From Alphaproteobacteria bacterium (lineage in GTDB: Bacteria; Pseudomonadota; Alphaproteobacteria; Micropepsales; Micropepsaceae), in NCBI GenBank assembly GCA_023259375.1, contig JAHFQC010000025.1:1-52207 (forward strand): a stretch of 52,207 nt of DNA, in the 5' to 3' direction. Numbering within the stretch: the stretch's first letter is position 1; every line of letters begins with the position of its first letter. This document shows positions 1 to 7,622 of this stretch, in pieces. Position numbers and translations under genes: made by a program. Under the pieces are notes generated by a model that was not told the DNA's origin, made no database searches, and worked only from the letters and a program-made list of their open reading frames with translations.

Positions 1-1
1 T

Positions 2-2125
2 GCTCGCAAAGCCAAGAGCCTGATCTCGCCGGTGATCATTGCTGGTGGTGACAACGTCCGTATCGTTCGCCGCACGGAAAACCGCGAAGTCGCCGCTGGT
101 GCCTTCCTGATGGAGATTGTCCCGCTCGGCGCGTCGGCCGAGACTGTTGCCAAAGCCGCTACCGTCACGGCCAAAGCCGTGGTCGCCAGCGAGCATGGTC
201 TGCATGCCCGGCCTTCGGCACTGGTCGCATCCGCCGCCAAACGCTTTGCAGGGGAGGTCACGCTCACTTGCCGTGGCCGCAGCGCCAATGCCAAGAGCGC
301 CACTGCGATCATGAGCCTCGGCGTGCACCAAGGCGATGAAGTCATCATCGCGGCACCGTCGCGTGCGGCCGCCGATGCTGTTGTCGCCGTAGTGGCGGCT
401 GTCGGCGAGCGCGAGCATCGCGTATTGGCGCCGTCAATTGCACCGCGCGCACTGCCGGCCAATACCGCGACGCGGGTTCACGGCATCTTCGCTGCGCCGG
501 GACGGGCGATAGGCACTGCCGTGCAAGTGGGTGGTCGCGAGATTGCGGTGGAGGAAGCTGGGCGCGGCATCGCTGCCGATACTAAGGCTTTGCGGGATGC
601 GATCGCCCAGTTACGCGCGCGGCTGGAAATGGCTGCCACATCCGGTGATCGTGCTCGCCGCGAGATCTTGTCGGCGCACGGCGCGCTTCTGGACGATCCC
701 GATCTTGTTGCGGCTGCCGAAAAGAAAATCGGTGACGGCAAGAGCGCGGCCTTCGCGTTCCGCAGCGCCGTGCGCGCTTCGGCGGACACACTGCGAACCA
801 TGGACGACGCGCGCATGCGCGAACGTGCCGGCGATCTCATCGATCTCGAACGCCAGGTCCTGGCGCTTCTCATCGGCGAAACGGCTGGACCCGAACGCGT
901 CTTGCCCCCTGGCGCCATCCTGATCGCCGAAGAAATCCTTCCGTCCGATCTGAAGCCCGGTATTGCCGGCTTTGTTTCGTCGGGCGGCGGACCGACCTCG
1001 CATGCCGCGATCCTTGCTGCCGGGATGAATATCCCCGCGCTGGTTGGGGCTGGTCCGCAGGTGTTGTCCATCTCGGATGGGACGGAGCTTCTGCTCGATG
1101 CCGACGACGGCTTTGTCGATCTTGCGCCTGATGCGGTCGCGGTCTCCGAAACGAAACAGCGCGTCGCCGCGGTCTCGGCCCGCCGTCAGCGCGAAGAGTC
1201 CGAAGCCTCGGCCGATTGCTTCACCGCCGATGGTGTGCGGGTGGAAGTGTTCACCAATCTCGGCAAGGGCGGCGCCGAAGCGGCGGAAGCGGTGCGGTTG
1301 GGTGCCGAAGGCTGCGGCGTGCTGCGGACCGAATTCCTGTTCATGGATCGCGAAACCCCGCCGGGCGAAGACGAGCAACTCGCCGCGTATCAAGGCATCG
1401 CCGATGCGCTCGACGGCCGGCCGTTTATCATCCGCACCTTTGATATCGGTGCCGACAAGCCAGTGCCGTATTTGCAGTTCCCCCCGGAAGACAATCCGCA
1501 GCTCGGGCTCCGCGGCGTGCGCACGGCAGGCGTCTGGCCTGATTTGCTGACCACACAACTCAAGGCGGCCGCGCGCGTCAAAGGGCAAGTGAAAATCATG
1601 CTGCCGATGATCACGGCGCCGCACGAAATCCGCGCCGTCCGCAGCTTGCTCACTGCAATGGGCGCTGCGCTGCCGCTGGGTGCGATGGTGGAGACGCCGT
1701 CTGCCGGTCTGCTGGCCGACCGATTGGCGGAAGAGGTCGACTTTCTTTCCATCGGTACCAACGACCTTACGCAATATGTGCTCGCTATCGATCGCGGTCA
1801 TCGCGCCTTGTCGGGCCAACTTGATGCGCTGCACCCGGCGGTGCTGCGCCTTATCGCCCGTACTGCCGAAGCCGCCAATGCCGCGCATAAGACGGCTGCT
1901 GTGTGTGGCGGCCTCGCGGCCGATCCGCTCGCCGCGCCAATCCTGATCGGCCTCGGCATTTCGGAATTGTCGGTGCCGCCGCCGGTGATTCCGCGGCTCA
2001 AAGCTTTTATTCGCGGCCTGAACAGCGAGGCTTGTCGAACGGCCGCACGCGCCGCGCTGGAACTCGAAACGCCCGAGGCCGTTCGCGCCTTCGTCAAAGC
2101 CAATTTCGCCGCGGAGGACCGCTGA
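2..2125 (+). CDS. PTS fusion protein EIIA-HPr-Enzyme I, 5'-truncated by the window edge
   Basis: Energy-coupling protein of a sugar phosphotransferase system. It takes phosphate from PEP on its Enzyme I part and passes it through HPr and EIIA to the membrane permease encoded next. The frame is open from base 2, so the true start lies upstream. The first ~38 visible residues (KSLISPVIIAGGDN..) look like the C-terminal end of a glucose-type EIIA domain. HPr follows with its HGLHARPS motif (phospho-His codon 203-205). Enzyme I begins near VHGIFAAPGRA and has GGGPTSHAAI (active His codon 1001-1003), the PEP-site motif SIGTNDLTQY and VCGG (active Cys codon 1904-1906). 707 residues are visible. The stop overlaps the nagE start by one base (TGATG), so the two are translationally coupled. 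The order EIIA-HPr-EI next to a NagE-like permease indicates N-acetylglucosamine uptake. The internal GTG at 32 is not the real start. Confidence 0.93.
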   Translation, partial: ARKAKSLISPVIIAGGDNVRIVRRTENREVAAGAFLMEIVPLGASAETVAKAATVTAKAVVASEHGLHARPSALVASAAKRFAGEVTLTCRGRSANAKSATAIMSLGVHQGDEVIIAAPSRAAADAVVAVVAAVGEREHRVLAPSIAPRALPANTATRVHGIFAAPGRAIGTAVQVGGREIAVEEAGRGIAADTKALRDAIAQLRARLEMAATSGDRARREILSAHGALLDDPDLVAAAEKKIGDGKSAAFAFRSAVRASADTLRTMDDARMRERAGDLIDLERQVLALLIGETAGPERVLPPGAILIAEEILPSDLKPGIAGFVSSGGGPTSHAAILAAGMNIPALVGAGPQVLSISDGTELLLDADDGFVDLAPDAVAVSETKQRVAAVSARRQREESEASADCFTADGVRVEVFTNLGKGGAEAAEAVRLGAEGCGVLRTEFLFMDRETPPGEDEQLAAYQGIADALDGRPFIIRTFDIGADKPVPYLQFPPEDNPQLGLRGVRTAGVWPDLLTTQLKAAARVKGQVKIMLPMITAPHEIRAVRSLLTAMGAALPLGAMVETPSAGLLADRLAEEVDFLSIGTNDLTQYVLAIDRGHRALSGQLDALHPAVLRLIARTAEAANAAHKTAAVCGGLAADPLAAPILIGLGISELSVPPPVIPRLKAFIRGLNSEACRTAARAALELETPEAVRAFVKANFAAEDR

Positions 2126-3870
2126 TGAAATCCGTCTTCGAGGTCCTGCAGCCGTTGGGCCGCGCCCTGATGCTGCCGATCGCCGTCTTGCCGGCCGCGG
2201 GTATTCTGTTGCGGATCGGCCAGCCGGATCTGTTGAACATCGCCTTCATCACCGAAGCCGGCAATGCGATCTTTGCCAATCTCGGTCTGTTGTTCGCCGC
2301 CGGCGTTGCGGTGGGACTCGCCAAGGAAAATCATGGTGCGGCGGCGATTGCCGGCGTGGTTGCTTATGTGGTGGCGACCTATGCCGCCAAGGCGATGATG
2401 ATCGTGCCGCCGTCGGAACTGGTCGGCTATAGCGGCAAAGTGGCGGTCTGGGCGGCTGATGCGTTCAAGGACCAGACGATCAAGCACCTCTCCGTGCCGA
2501 CCGGGATCGTGTCGGGTTTGCTTGCTGGCTGGCTTTACAATCGCTATCACGCCATCAAGCTGCCCGAGTATCTCGCTTTCTTCGGCGGCCGCCGGTTCGT
2601 GCCGATCGCGGCGGGATTTTCGGCACTGCTGCTCGCGTTCGTGATCGGCACCTCGGGCTTTGCCATCGAACAGGCGATGGACGTATTCAGCCACGGCGTG
2701 GTTCGTCTCGGTGCGCTCGGATTGTTCATCTATGGCGCGCTCAACCGGCTGCTGATCGTTACCGGCCTGCATCACATCCTGAACTCGCTGGTGTGGTTCA
2801 ATCTCGGCAGCTATCACGGTGTCACTGGCGATCTCAACCGCTTTGCTGCGGGCGATCCGACGGCCGGGGCTTTCATGTCGGGCTTCTTCCCGGTGATGAT
2901 GTTCGGTTTGCCCGCCGCATGTTTGGCGATGTATCACGCAGCCCGCCCGGACCGGAAAAAGGAAGTCGGCGGCATGCTGGCGTCGATGGCACTGACGGCC
3001 TTTCTCACCGGCGTCACTGAGCCGATCGAATTCTCCTTCATGTTCCTGGCGCCGCCGCTCTATGCCCTGCATGCCGTCCTTACCGGCTTTGCGATGGTGG
3101 CGATGAGTCTTCTCAACGTGCATTTGGGATTCGGCTTTTCGGCCGGTTTCTTCGATTACGTCATCAACTTCAACAAGGCCCAGCATCCCTGGCTGCTGAT
3201 CCCGGTCGGGCTTGTGTATGCCGCGATCTATTACGGCCTGTTCCGGCTTACGATCCACACTTTCAATCTCAAGACACTAGGGCGCGAAGAGCCGAGCGCA
3301 ACGCCGGCAGGAGCTAGAGTCGTCGACGCCGCGGGACGAGGGCAGGCTTATCTCGTTGCACTCGGCGGTGCCGAGAATCTCGCCAGCGTCGATGCCTGCA
3401 CCACGCGACTGCGCCTGATCGTGCAGTCGAACGCGGCCATTGATGAACCGAAGTTGAAGGCGCTCGGCGCCAAAGGCTTCGTGCGGCCTTCTCCCAACGC
3501 CTTGCAGGTGGTCATTGGACCGGCGGCCGACCAGATCGCCAGCGAAATCCGCGCGGCAATGAATCAGCCTCTTACCGCACCGCCGCGGGTGATGCCGCCA
3601 GTCGTTTTGCCAAAAGCAAAGCCGATTCCGCTGGACGCGTCGGCCGCATATCTTGATGCCTTGGGCGGTAGCGCCAATATTCGGCATGTGGCTCGCTGTG
3701 CAAGCCGGCTGATTATCGACCTCAAGGATTTCAGCGCGGCAGACGAAGCCGCCTTGCGCGCGGCCGGCGTGCGGAGTGTGGCCCGGCTCGGCGGCGGCAT
3801 GCATCTGATCCTCGGACCGGACGCCGACAAAGTCGAAGCCGGATTAACCGCCGCTTTGGCTGCGCGATAG
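2125..3870 (+). CDS. nagE: N-acetylglucosamine PTS permease EIIC-EIIB-EIIB
   Basis: Inner-membrane transporter that imports and phosphorylates N-acetylglucosamine. Residues 1-~390 are a multi-spanning EIIC domain closely resembling E. coli NagE (RALMLPIAVLPAAGILLRIG, GLHHILNSLVWFN, FLTGVTEPIEFSFMFLAP, ending FNLKTLGRE). Two EIIB domains follow, at ~405-485 and ~507-581, with phospho-cysteines in ASVDACTTRL (C425) and RHVARCASRL (C525), 100 residues apart. No EIIA domain is fused; that is supplied by the upstream protein. The start is ATG 2125, with GGAGG at 2113-2117. Usual NagE proteins carry one EIIB, so the duplication is a point of interest. The protein is 581 aa. A glucose permease is the alternative, but the EIIC motifs favour GlcNAc. 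Confidence 0.93.
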   Translation: MKSVFEVLQPLGRALMLPIAVLPAAGILLRIGQPDLLNIAFITEAGNAIFANLGLLFAAGVAVGLAKENHGAAAIAGVVAYVVATYAAKAMMIVPPSELVGYSGKVAVWAADAFKDQTIKHLSVPTGIVSGLLAGWLYNRYHAIKLPEYLAFFGGRRFVPIAAGFSALLLAFVIGTSGFAIEQAMDVFSHGVVRLGALGLFIYGALNRLLIVTGLHHILNSLVWFNLGSYHGVTGDLNRFAAGDPTAGAFMSGFFPVMMFGLPAACLAMYHAARPDRKKEVGGMLASMALTAFLTGVTEPIEFSFMFLAPPLYALHAVLTGFAMVAMSLLNVHLGFGFSAGFFDYVINFNKAQHPWLLIPVGLVYAAIYYGLFRLTIHTFNLKTLGREEPSATPAGARVVDAAGRGQAYLVALGGAENLASVDACTTRLRLIVQSNAAIDEPKLKALGAKGFVRPSPNALQVVIGPAADQIASEIRAAMNQPLTAPPRVMPPVVLPKAKPIPLDASAAYLDALGGSANIRHVARCASRLIIDLKDFSAADEAALRAAGVRSVARLGGGMHLILGPDADKVEAGLTAALAAR

Positions 3871-3871
3871 T

Positions 3872-4855
3872 CTACGGGATCAGCACCGCCGCACCGGTCA
3901 GCCGCCCGTCGCGCAAATCGGATAACGCCCGGTTGGCGTCCGCAAGCGGATAGGTGACGGTGGTCGTGTGCAGCTTGTGTTCGGCGCAAAACGCTAGGAA
4001 CTCGTCGCCATCGGCGCGGGTTAGGTTGGCCACCGATTTGATCTGCCGTTCCCGCCACAGGATGTCATAAGGAAATGACGGGATGTCGCTCATGTGAATG
4101 CCGCCGCAGACCACTGTGCCGCCCGGCCTCACGGCGCGCAATCCGGCCGGAACTAATTCTCCGGCCGGTGCAAACAGGATGGCGGCATCGAGCGGTTCCG
4201 GTGCGGCTTTGTCGGAATCGCCGGCCCATTCGGCCCCCATCGAGAGCGCAAACGCCTTGGCGGCCTCATCGCCCGGCTTGACGAACGCGAACACGCGGTC
4301 GCCGCGAGCTTTGGCGACTTGAGTGACGATATGGGCCGCAGCGCCGAAGCCGTAGAGACCCAATCGGGGCGCCGGCCCCGCCATTTTCAGACAGCGCCAG
4401 CCGATCAGTCCGGCGCACATCAAGGGTGCCGCTTCCGCATCGCTGTAATTGTCCGGCACGGGAAAGACGAAGCGGACATCGGCGACGCATTCGTCGGCGT
4501 AGCCGCCGTCGATCTGATAGCCCGTGAAGCGCGCCAACGGGCAGAGGTTTTCCTCGCCACGCAGGCAATATTCGCAATGGCCGCAAGCCCAGCCGAGCCA
4601 AGGTACGCCCACGCGGGTTCCGATCGCTGGCCCCGCCACTCCGTCGCCGAGTTCGGCGATGCGGCCGATGATTTCATGCCCGGGTACGATCGGCAGTTTC
4701 GGTTCGGTCAGCTCGCCGTCGACGACATGCAGATCGGTACGACAAACGGCACAGGCACTGACCGCAATCCGCACCTGTCCACGTCCGGGCTTCAACGGCC
4801 CAAACGACTTCGAAACCAATGGCGTTCCCGCCTTTTCAAGGATCATTGCGCGCAT
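3872..4855 (-). CDS. Zinc-dependent alcohol dehydrogenase, MDR family
   Basis: Cytosolic NAD(P)-dependent medium-chain dehydrogenase that probably interconverts alcohols and aldehydes. The N-terminal GroES-like half has the catalytic zinc site (CAVCRTDLHVVDGE and GHEIIGRIAELG) and the structural zinc lobe with four cysteines (CGHCEYCLRGEENLC). The Rossmann half has GLYGFGAAAH, the GxG-type variant seen in propanol-preferring AdhA/AdhP-like enzymes. I chose the start MRAMILEKAG (327 aa), which matches family N-termini; an in-frame ATG 27 bases upstream would add nine unlikely residues. The gene lies 38 bp behind three hemerythrin genes on the same strand, so it may be the last gene of their operon. 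It ends one base from nagE, convergently. The substrate cannot be told from the sequence; a fermentative ethanol or aldehyde role is an inference. Confidence 0.88.
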   Translation of the reverse strand: MRAMILEKAGTPLVSKSFGPLKPGRGQVRIAVSACAVCRTDLHVVDGELTEPKLPIVPGHEIIGRIAELGDGVAGPAIGTRVGVPWLGWACGHCEYCLRGEENLCPLARFTGYQIDGGYADECVADVRFVFPVPDNYSDAEAAPLMCAGLIGWRCLKMAGPAPRLGLYGFGAAAHIVTQVAKARGDRVFAFVKPGDEAAKAFALSMGAEWAGDSDKAAPEPLDAAILFAPAGELVPAGLRAVRPGGTVVCGGIHMSDIPSFPYDILWRERQIKSVANLTRADGDEFLAFCAEHKLHTTTVTYPLADANRALSDLRDGRLTGAAVLIP

Positions 4856-4893
4856 GGAGCGATTGTAGCGCTCCGCCGCCACCCGACCAAGCG

Positions 4894-5304
4894 TCAGCGA
4901 AGACCTTTGCTGCGCAGGAACTCGCAGTACTTCTTGTCTTCCGACATGATGTGTCCGAGCAGCCAGTAGCGCAGGAACGTAATCAGTTCGAGCGACATTT
5001 CGATGCCGCCCTTGTCCAGAAGCGTATCGCGATATTCCAGGACCTGCTGGCGCAGCTCCAGGTGCGCGATGCGATGGGCGGCCTTGTCGGGATAATCGAA
5101 CTTCTCGAACAGCTCTTCCTCATGCCCGAAGTGCTGCACCGTGTAGTCCACAAGCTCGTTCAGGGCGTGTTCGGCGATGCTGCGGTCGACACCATGCTCG
5201 AATGAGTCATGTAACTCGTTGATGATGGCGATGAGCTTCTTGTGCTCGTCGTCGAACATCTCGATGCCGACGCTGTACTGACTGCTCCATTCGATGAGGG
5301 ACAT
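4894..5304 (-). CDS. Bacteriohemerythrin, third of three
   Basis: Single-domain bacterial hemerythrin (136 aa), a four-helix protein that binds O2 reversibly at a non-haem di-iron site. All seven expected ligands are present in order: H21 (DDEHKKL), H58 and E62 (HFGHEE), H77 and H81, H118 and D123 (GHIMSEDKKY). The N-terminal W6 and VG (12-13) signature also fits. No sensor or output domain is attached, so O2 storage, delivery or scavenging in the cytosol is more likely than signalling. The start follows the previous gene's stop by two bases. It closely resembles the neighbouring copy and probably arose by tandem duplication. Confidence 0.92.
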   Translation of the reverse strand: MSLIEWSSQYSVGIEMFDDEHKKLIAIINELHDSFEHGVDRSIAEHALNELVDYTVQHFGHEEELFEKFDYPDKAAHRIAHLELRQQVLEYRDTLLDKGGIEMSLELITFLRYWLLGHIMSEDKKYCEFLRSKGLR

Positions 5305-5306
5305 GT

Positions 5307-5717
5307 CTACCTGAGGCCTTTGTGGATGAGAAAATCGCCGTATTTACGGTCTTCGACCAGGATGTGCTGAGCCAGCCAATCGCGCAGGAACACGGCCAGT
5401 TCCTGGGCCAGCTCGCCGCTGTCCTTTTCCATGATCTGCTTGCGGTACTCGAACACCTGCTGGCGCAACTTGGTGTGAATGGAAATATGTTCGGCCGTCT
5501 CAGGATAGGCCCAGTCGCCGAAATACATCTCTTCATGGCGGAAATGCATGAGCACGTATTCGACCAGGCTGTCGGAAATGCGCTGCAGCGCCAGCCGGTC
5601 GACGCCCTCGGCAACGGCCTCATGGAGCTGGTTGATGATAGCGATCAGCTTCTTGTGCTCGTCGTCGAAGATGGCGACCCCGACGCTGTAGCCAGTGTTC
5701 CATTCCATGAAGCTCAT
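5307..5717 (-). CDS. Bacteriohemerythrin, second of three
   Basis: Single-domain hemerythrin (136 aa from the start MSFMEWNTGYSVG). The frame extends 18 codons further upstream, but the ATG at 5717 matches the family N-terminus. Di-iron ligands are visible in DDEHKKL, HFRHEE, EHISIHTK and QHILVEDRKY. It is the same length as the downstream copy and shares the block FDDEHKKLIAIIN, which indicates a recent duplication. The gap to the downstream copy is two bases, so the pair is co-transcribed. No membrane segment or extra domain is seen. The cytosolic O2-binding role comes from the family. Confidence 0.91.
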   Translation of the reverse strand: MSFMEWNTGYSVGVAIFDDEHKKLIAIINQLHEAVAEGVDRLALQRISDSLVEYVLMHFRHEEMYFGDWAYPETAEHISIHTKLRQQVFEYRKQIMEKDSGELAQELAVFLRDWLAQHILVEDRKYGDFLIHKGLR

Positions 5718-5786
5718 GCGAACGCCTTTGTTGTTCTGTTCCGCGCGCCGGCACGTATCAAAGTCTGCCATCAGGCCGGTTGCAAG

Positions 5787-6173
5787 TCAGTGAATCCCGC
5801 GAATCCAGGCCCCGAAGGTCTTGTCCTCGCCGGTGATATGGTGGGCAAGCCAGTCGGTGATGAGTTTGGTTCCGTCGACGGCGTTGGTGCCGGCAATTTC
5901 GCGGCGGAACGCGGCGACGCGCTCCTTGAGTTTGGTATGCATGCGCCGGTGTTCTTCCGCCCGCGGATAGCCCTCGAAACGGGCCTCCTCATGATCAAAA
6001 TGAGTGACGGTGTGAGCCAGAAGCCGGTCGCAGATGGCGGCCAGCGTGTCGGGCGGAGCCCCGGCCATGGCCTGGTCATGCAGCGTATTGATAATATCGA
6101 GCAGGTCCTGGTGCTCGGCATCGAACATCGGCACGCCGATGCTGAAATCGTCCTTCCAAACCACAAGCGGCAT
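5787..6173 (-). CDS. Bacteriohemerythrin, first of three
   Basis: Single-domain hemerythrin (128 aa) starting at MPLVVWKDDFSIGVPMFDAEH. I preferred this ATG (6173) because GGGGAG precedes it and because the family begins a few residues before the conserved Trp; the frame itself runs 35 codons further. Ligand motifs are present: DAEHQDL, HFDHEE, EHRRMH and HHITGEDKTF. It is the most divergent of the three copies and is 69 bp ahead of the second. It is the promoter-proximal gene of the hemerythrin-alcohol dehydrogenase row and is divergent from the epimerase-phosphorylase operon. Confidence 0.9.
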   Translation of the reverse strand: MPLVVWKDDFSIGVPMFDAEHQDLLDIINTLHDQAMAGAPPDTLAAICDRLLAHTVTHFDHEEARFEGYPRAEEHRRMHTKLKERVAAFRREIAGTNAVDGTKLITDWLAHHITGEDKTFGAWIRGIH

Positions 6174-6331
6174 GACGCTCCCCAGCGTGGAACTAACCCC
6201 CGCCAGCGTAACGCCAACGGCGCTCACACCAAGGCGCGGCAAGATGTCCTCGCGGCACCAGCGGCAAAGTTTCTCCACGCCCGATACAGGACGCGGGAAG
6301 CGCTTGACTCGGAGGGTCCATCCAGACGACT

Positions 6332-6344
6332 GTAAGCGCTGTCA
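6332..6344. promoter_or_regulatory. LacI-type operator upstream of the epimerase-phosphorylase operon
   Basis: GTAAGCGCTGTCA, a partial palindrome centred on AGCGCT, 18 bp before the epimerase start. The identical 13-mer lies upstream of the symporter at 15091-15103. A central CG in such a palindrome is typical of LacI-family sites, and similar sequences control beta-glucoside genes in related bacteria. The regulator gene is not in the window. Confidence 0.65.
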
Positions 6345-6362
6345 GAAGGTTCAGGGAAAGAC

Positions 6363-7622
6363 ATGACAAGCGCAGTCGCAGCGGCGCCCGCCAGAGGGGT
6401 CGCGCGGTCGCCTCGGGAATGGTCATCGCGGGTTCGAGCCGAACTGGTGGGCAATATCCTGCCGTTCTGGCCGCGCCAAGCGCTGGATCGTGCCGGCGGC
6501 GGTTTTTTCGGTGAGGTTGCTGACGATCTGACCGTCCATACCCGCGCCGCGCGGGCTTCGGTTGTGAATACGCGGATCCTATGGACCTACGCGACCGCGG
6601 CACGCGTGATCGGACCGGAATGGCGCGAGACTGCCGACTGGGCGTTCGAGGCCGTGGCGGGACCCTTCTGGGATAATCAGGCCGGCGGGCTTTTCTGGTG
6701 GGTGGATTGGCAAGGCAAACCGCTCGCCCTGCGCAAGCAGACCTACGCTCAGGCTTTCGGCATTTACGCCCTCAGCGAATACTACCGGCTGACCGGAAGT
6801 CCGAAGGCGCTGGACTTGGCCAAGCAGCTTTATCTGCTGATCGAGCAGCACAGCTACGACCCGAAGTTGGGCGGCTATATCGAGGCGCGCGACCGCGATT
6901 GGAAAGCGCTGGCGGACATGCGGCTTTCCGACAAGGACCTCAACAGTCCCAAATCGATGAATACCCACCTCCATGTCCTGGAGGGCTACACCAATTTGTT
7001 GCGGGTCTGGCCTGATCCGGTCTTGCGCGCGCGGCAAAAGGCATTGATCGAACTCATGCTCGATCGCATCGTCGATCCCGTGACGGGCCACTTCAAGCTG
7101 TTCTTCGACGAAGCCTGGACCTCACTGCTTGATCACATTTCCTTCGGCCACGACATCGAAGGCAGCTGGTTGTTGGTGGAGGCCGCCGAGGCCGTCGAGG
7201 ATGCCGCACTGATCGCCCGTACGCGGGCGGTGGCGCTCCAGATGGCCCGCGCTTGTCTGCCTGGTCTCGATCGCGACGGCAGCATGATGTTCGAAGCTGA
7301 CGGGCAGGGCGTGATCCGCGATTCCGACCGGCATTGGTGGGTTCAAGCCGAAGCGGTGGTCGGGTTCTACAACGCCTATCAATTGTCTGGCGACGAACAG
7401 TTCCGCGACGCCTCATTTCGCGTCTGGGACTACATCGAAGCGCATGTCGTCGATCACAAATACGGTGAGTGGCACGCCAAACTGAAACGCGACGGCACGC
7501 CGGTACGCGGTTCCGAAGATGCGGATGCCGTGCTGGTTGGTCCCTGGAAGTGTCCTTACCACAACGCCCGAGTTTGTTTTGAAATGCTGAACCGCTTGGG
7601 GAACGAGAAAGAAACGCCATGA
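6363..7622 (+). CDS. AGE-family sugar 2-epimerase, cellobiose 2-epimerase-like
   Basis: An (alpha/alpha)6-barrel epimerase of the N-acylglucosamine/cellobiose 2-epimerase family (419 aa). Family signatures are in order: NTRILWTYA, KQTYAQAFGIYALSEYY, NTHLHVLEGY, SFGHDIEGSWLL, HWWVQAEAVVGF and CPYHNARVCFEML. Likely catalytic histidines are H204, H263 and H400; the H204-H263 spacing equals that of characterised cellobiose epimerases. The likely reaction is C2 epimerisation of the reducing-end sugar (glucose to mannose or the reverse) in a beta-1,4-disaccharide. The stop overlaps the start of the GH94 phosphorylase (ATGA), so the two are coupled. A mannose or GlcNAc epimerase is possible, but the disaccharide-phosphorylase neighbour favours the cellobiose type. 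The N-terminal ~20 residues are poorly conserved, so the start could lie slightly downstream. Confidence 0.82.
   Translation: MTSAVAAAPARGVARSPREWSSRVRAELVGNILPFWPRQALDRAGGGFFGEVADDLTVHTRAARASVVNTRILWTYATAARVIGPEWRETADWAFEAVAGPFWDNQAGGLFWWVDWQGKPLALRKQTYAQAFGIYALSEYYRLTGSPKALDLAKQLYLLIEQHSYDPKLGGYIEARDRDWKALADMRLSDKDLNSPKSMNTHLHVLEGYTNLLRVWPDPVLRARQKALIELMLDRIVDPVTGHFKLFFDEAWTSLLDHISFGHDIEGSWLLVEAAEAVEDAALIARTRAVALQMARACLPGLDRDGSMMFEADGQGVIRDSDRHWWVQAEAVVGFYNAYQLSGDEQFRDASFRVWDYIEAHVVDHKYGEWHAKLKRDGTPVRGSEDADAVLVGPWKCPYHNARVCFEMLNRLGNEKETP

Noticed and set aside
4864..4875. AGCGCT-centred sequence before the alcohol dehydrogenase, resembling the LacI-type site.
   Set aside because: Only the central hexamer matches GTAAGCGCTGTCA; the flanks differ, so it is not counted as a third operator.
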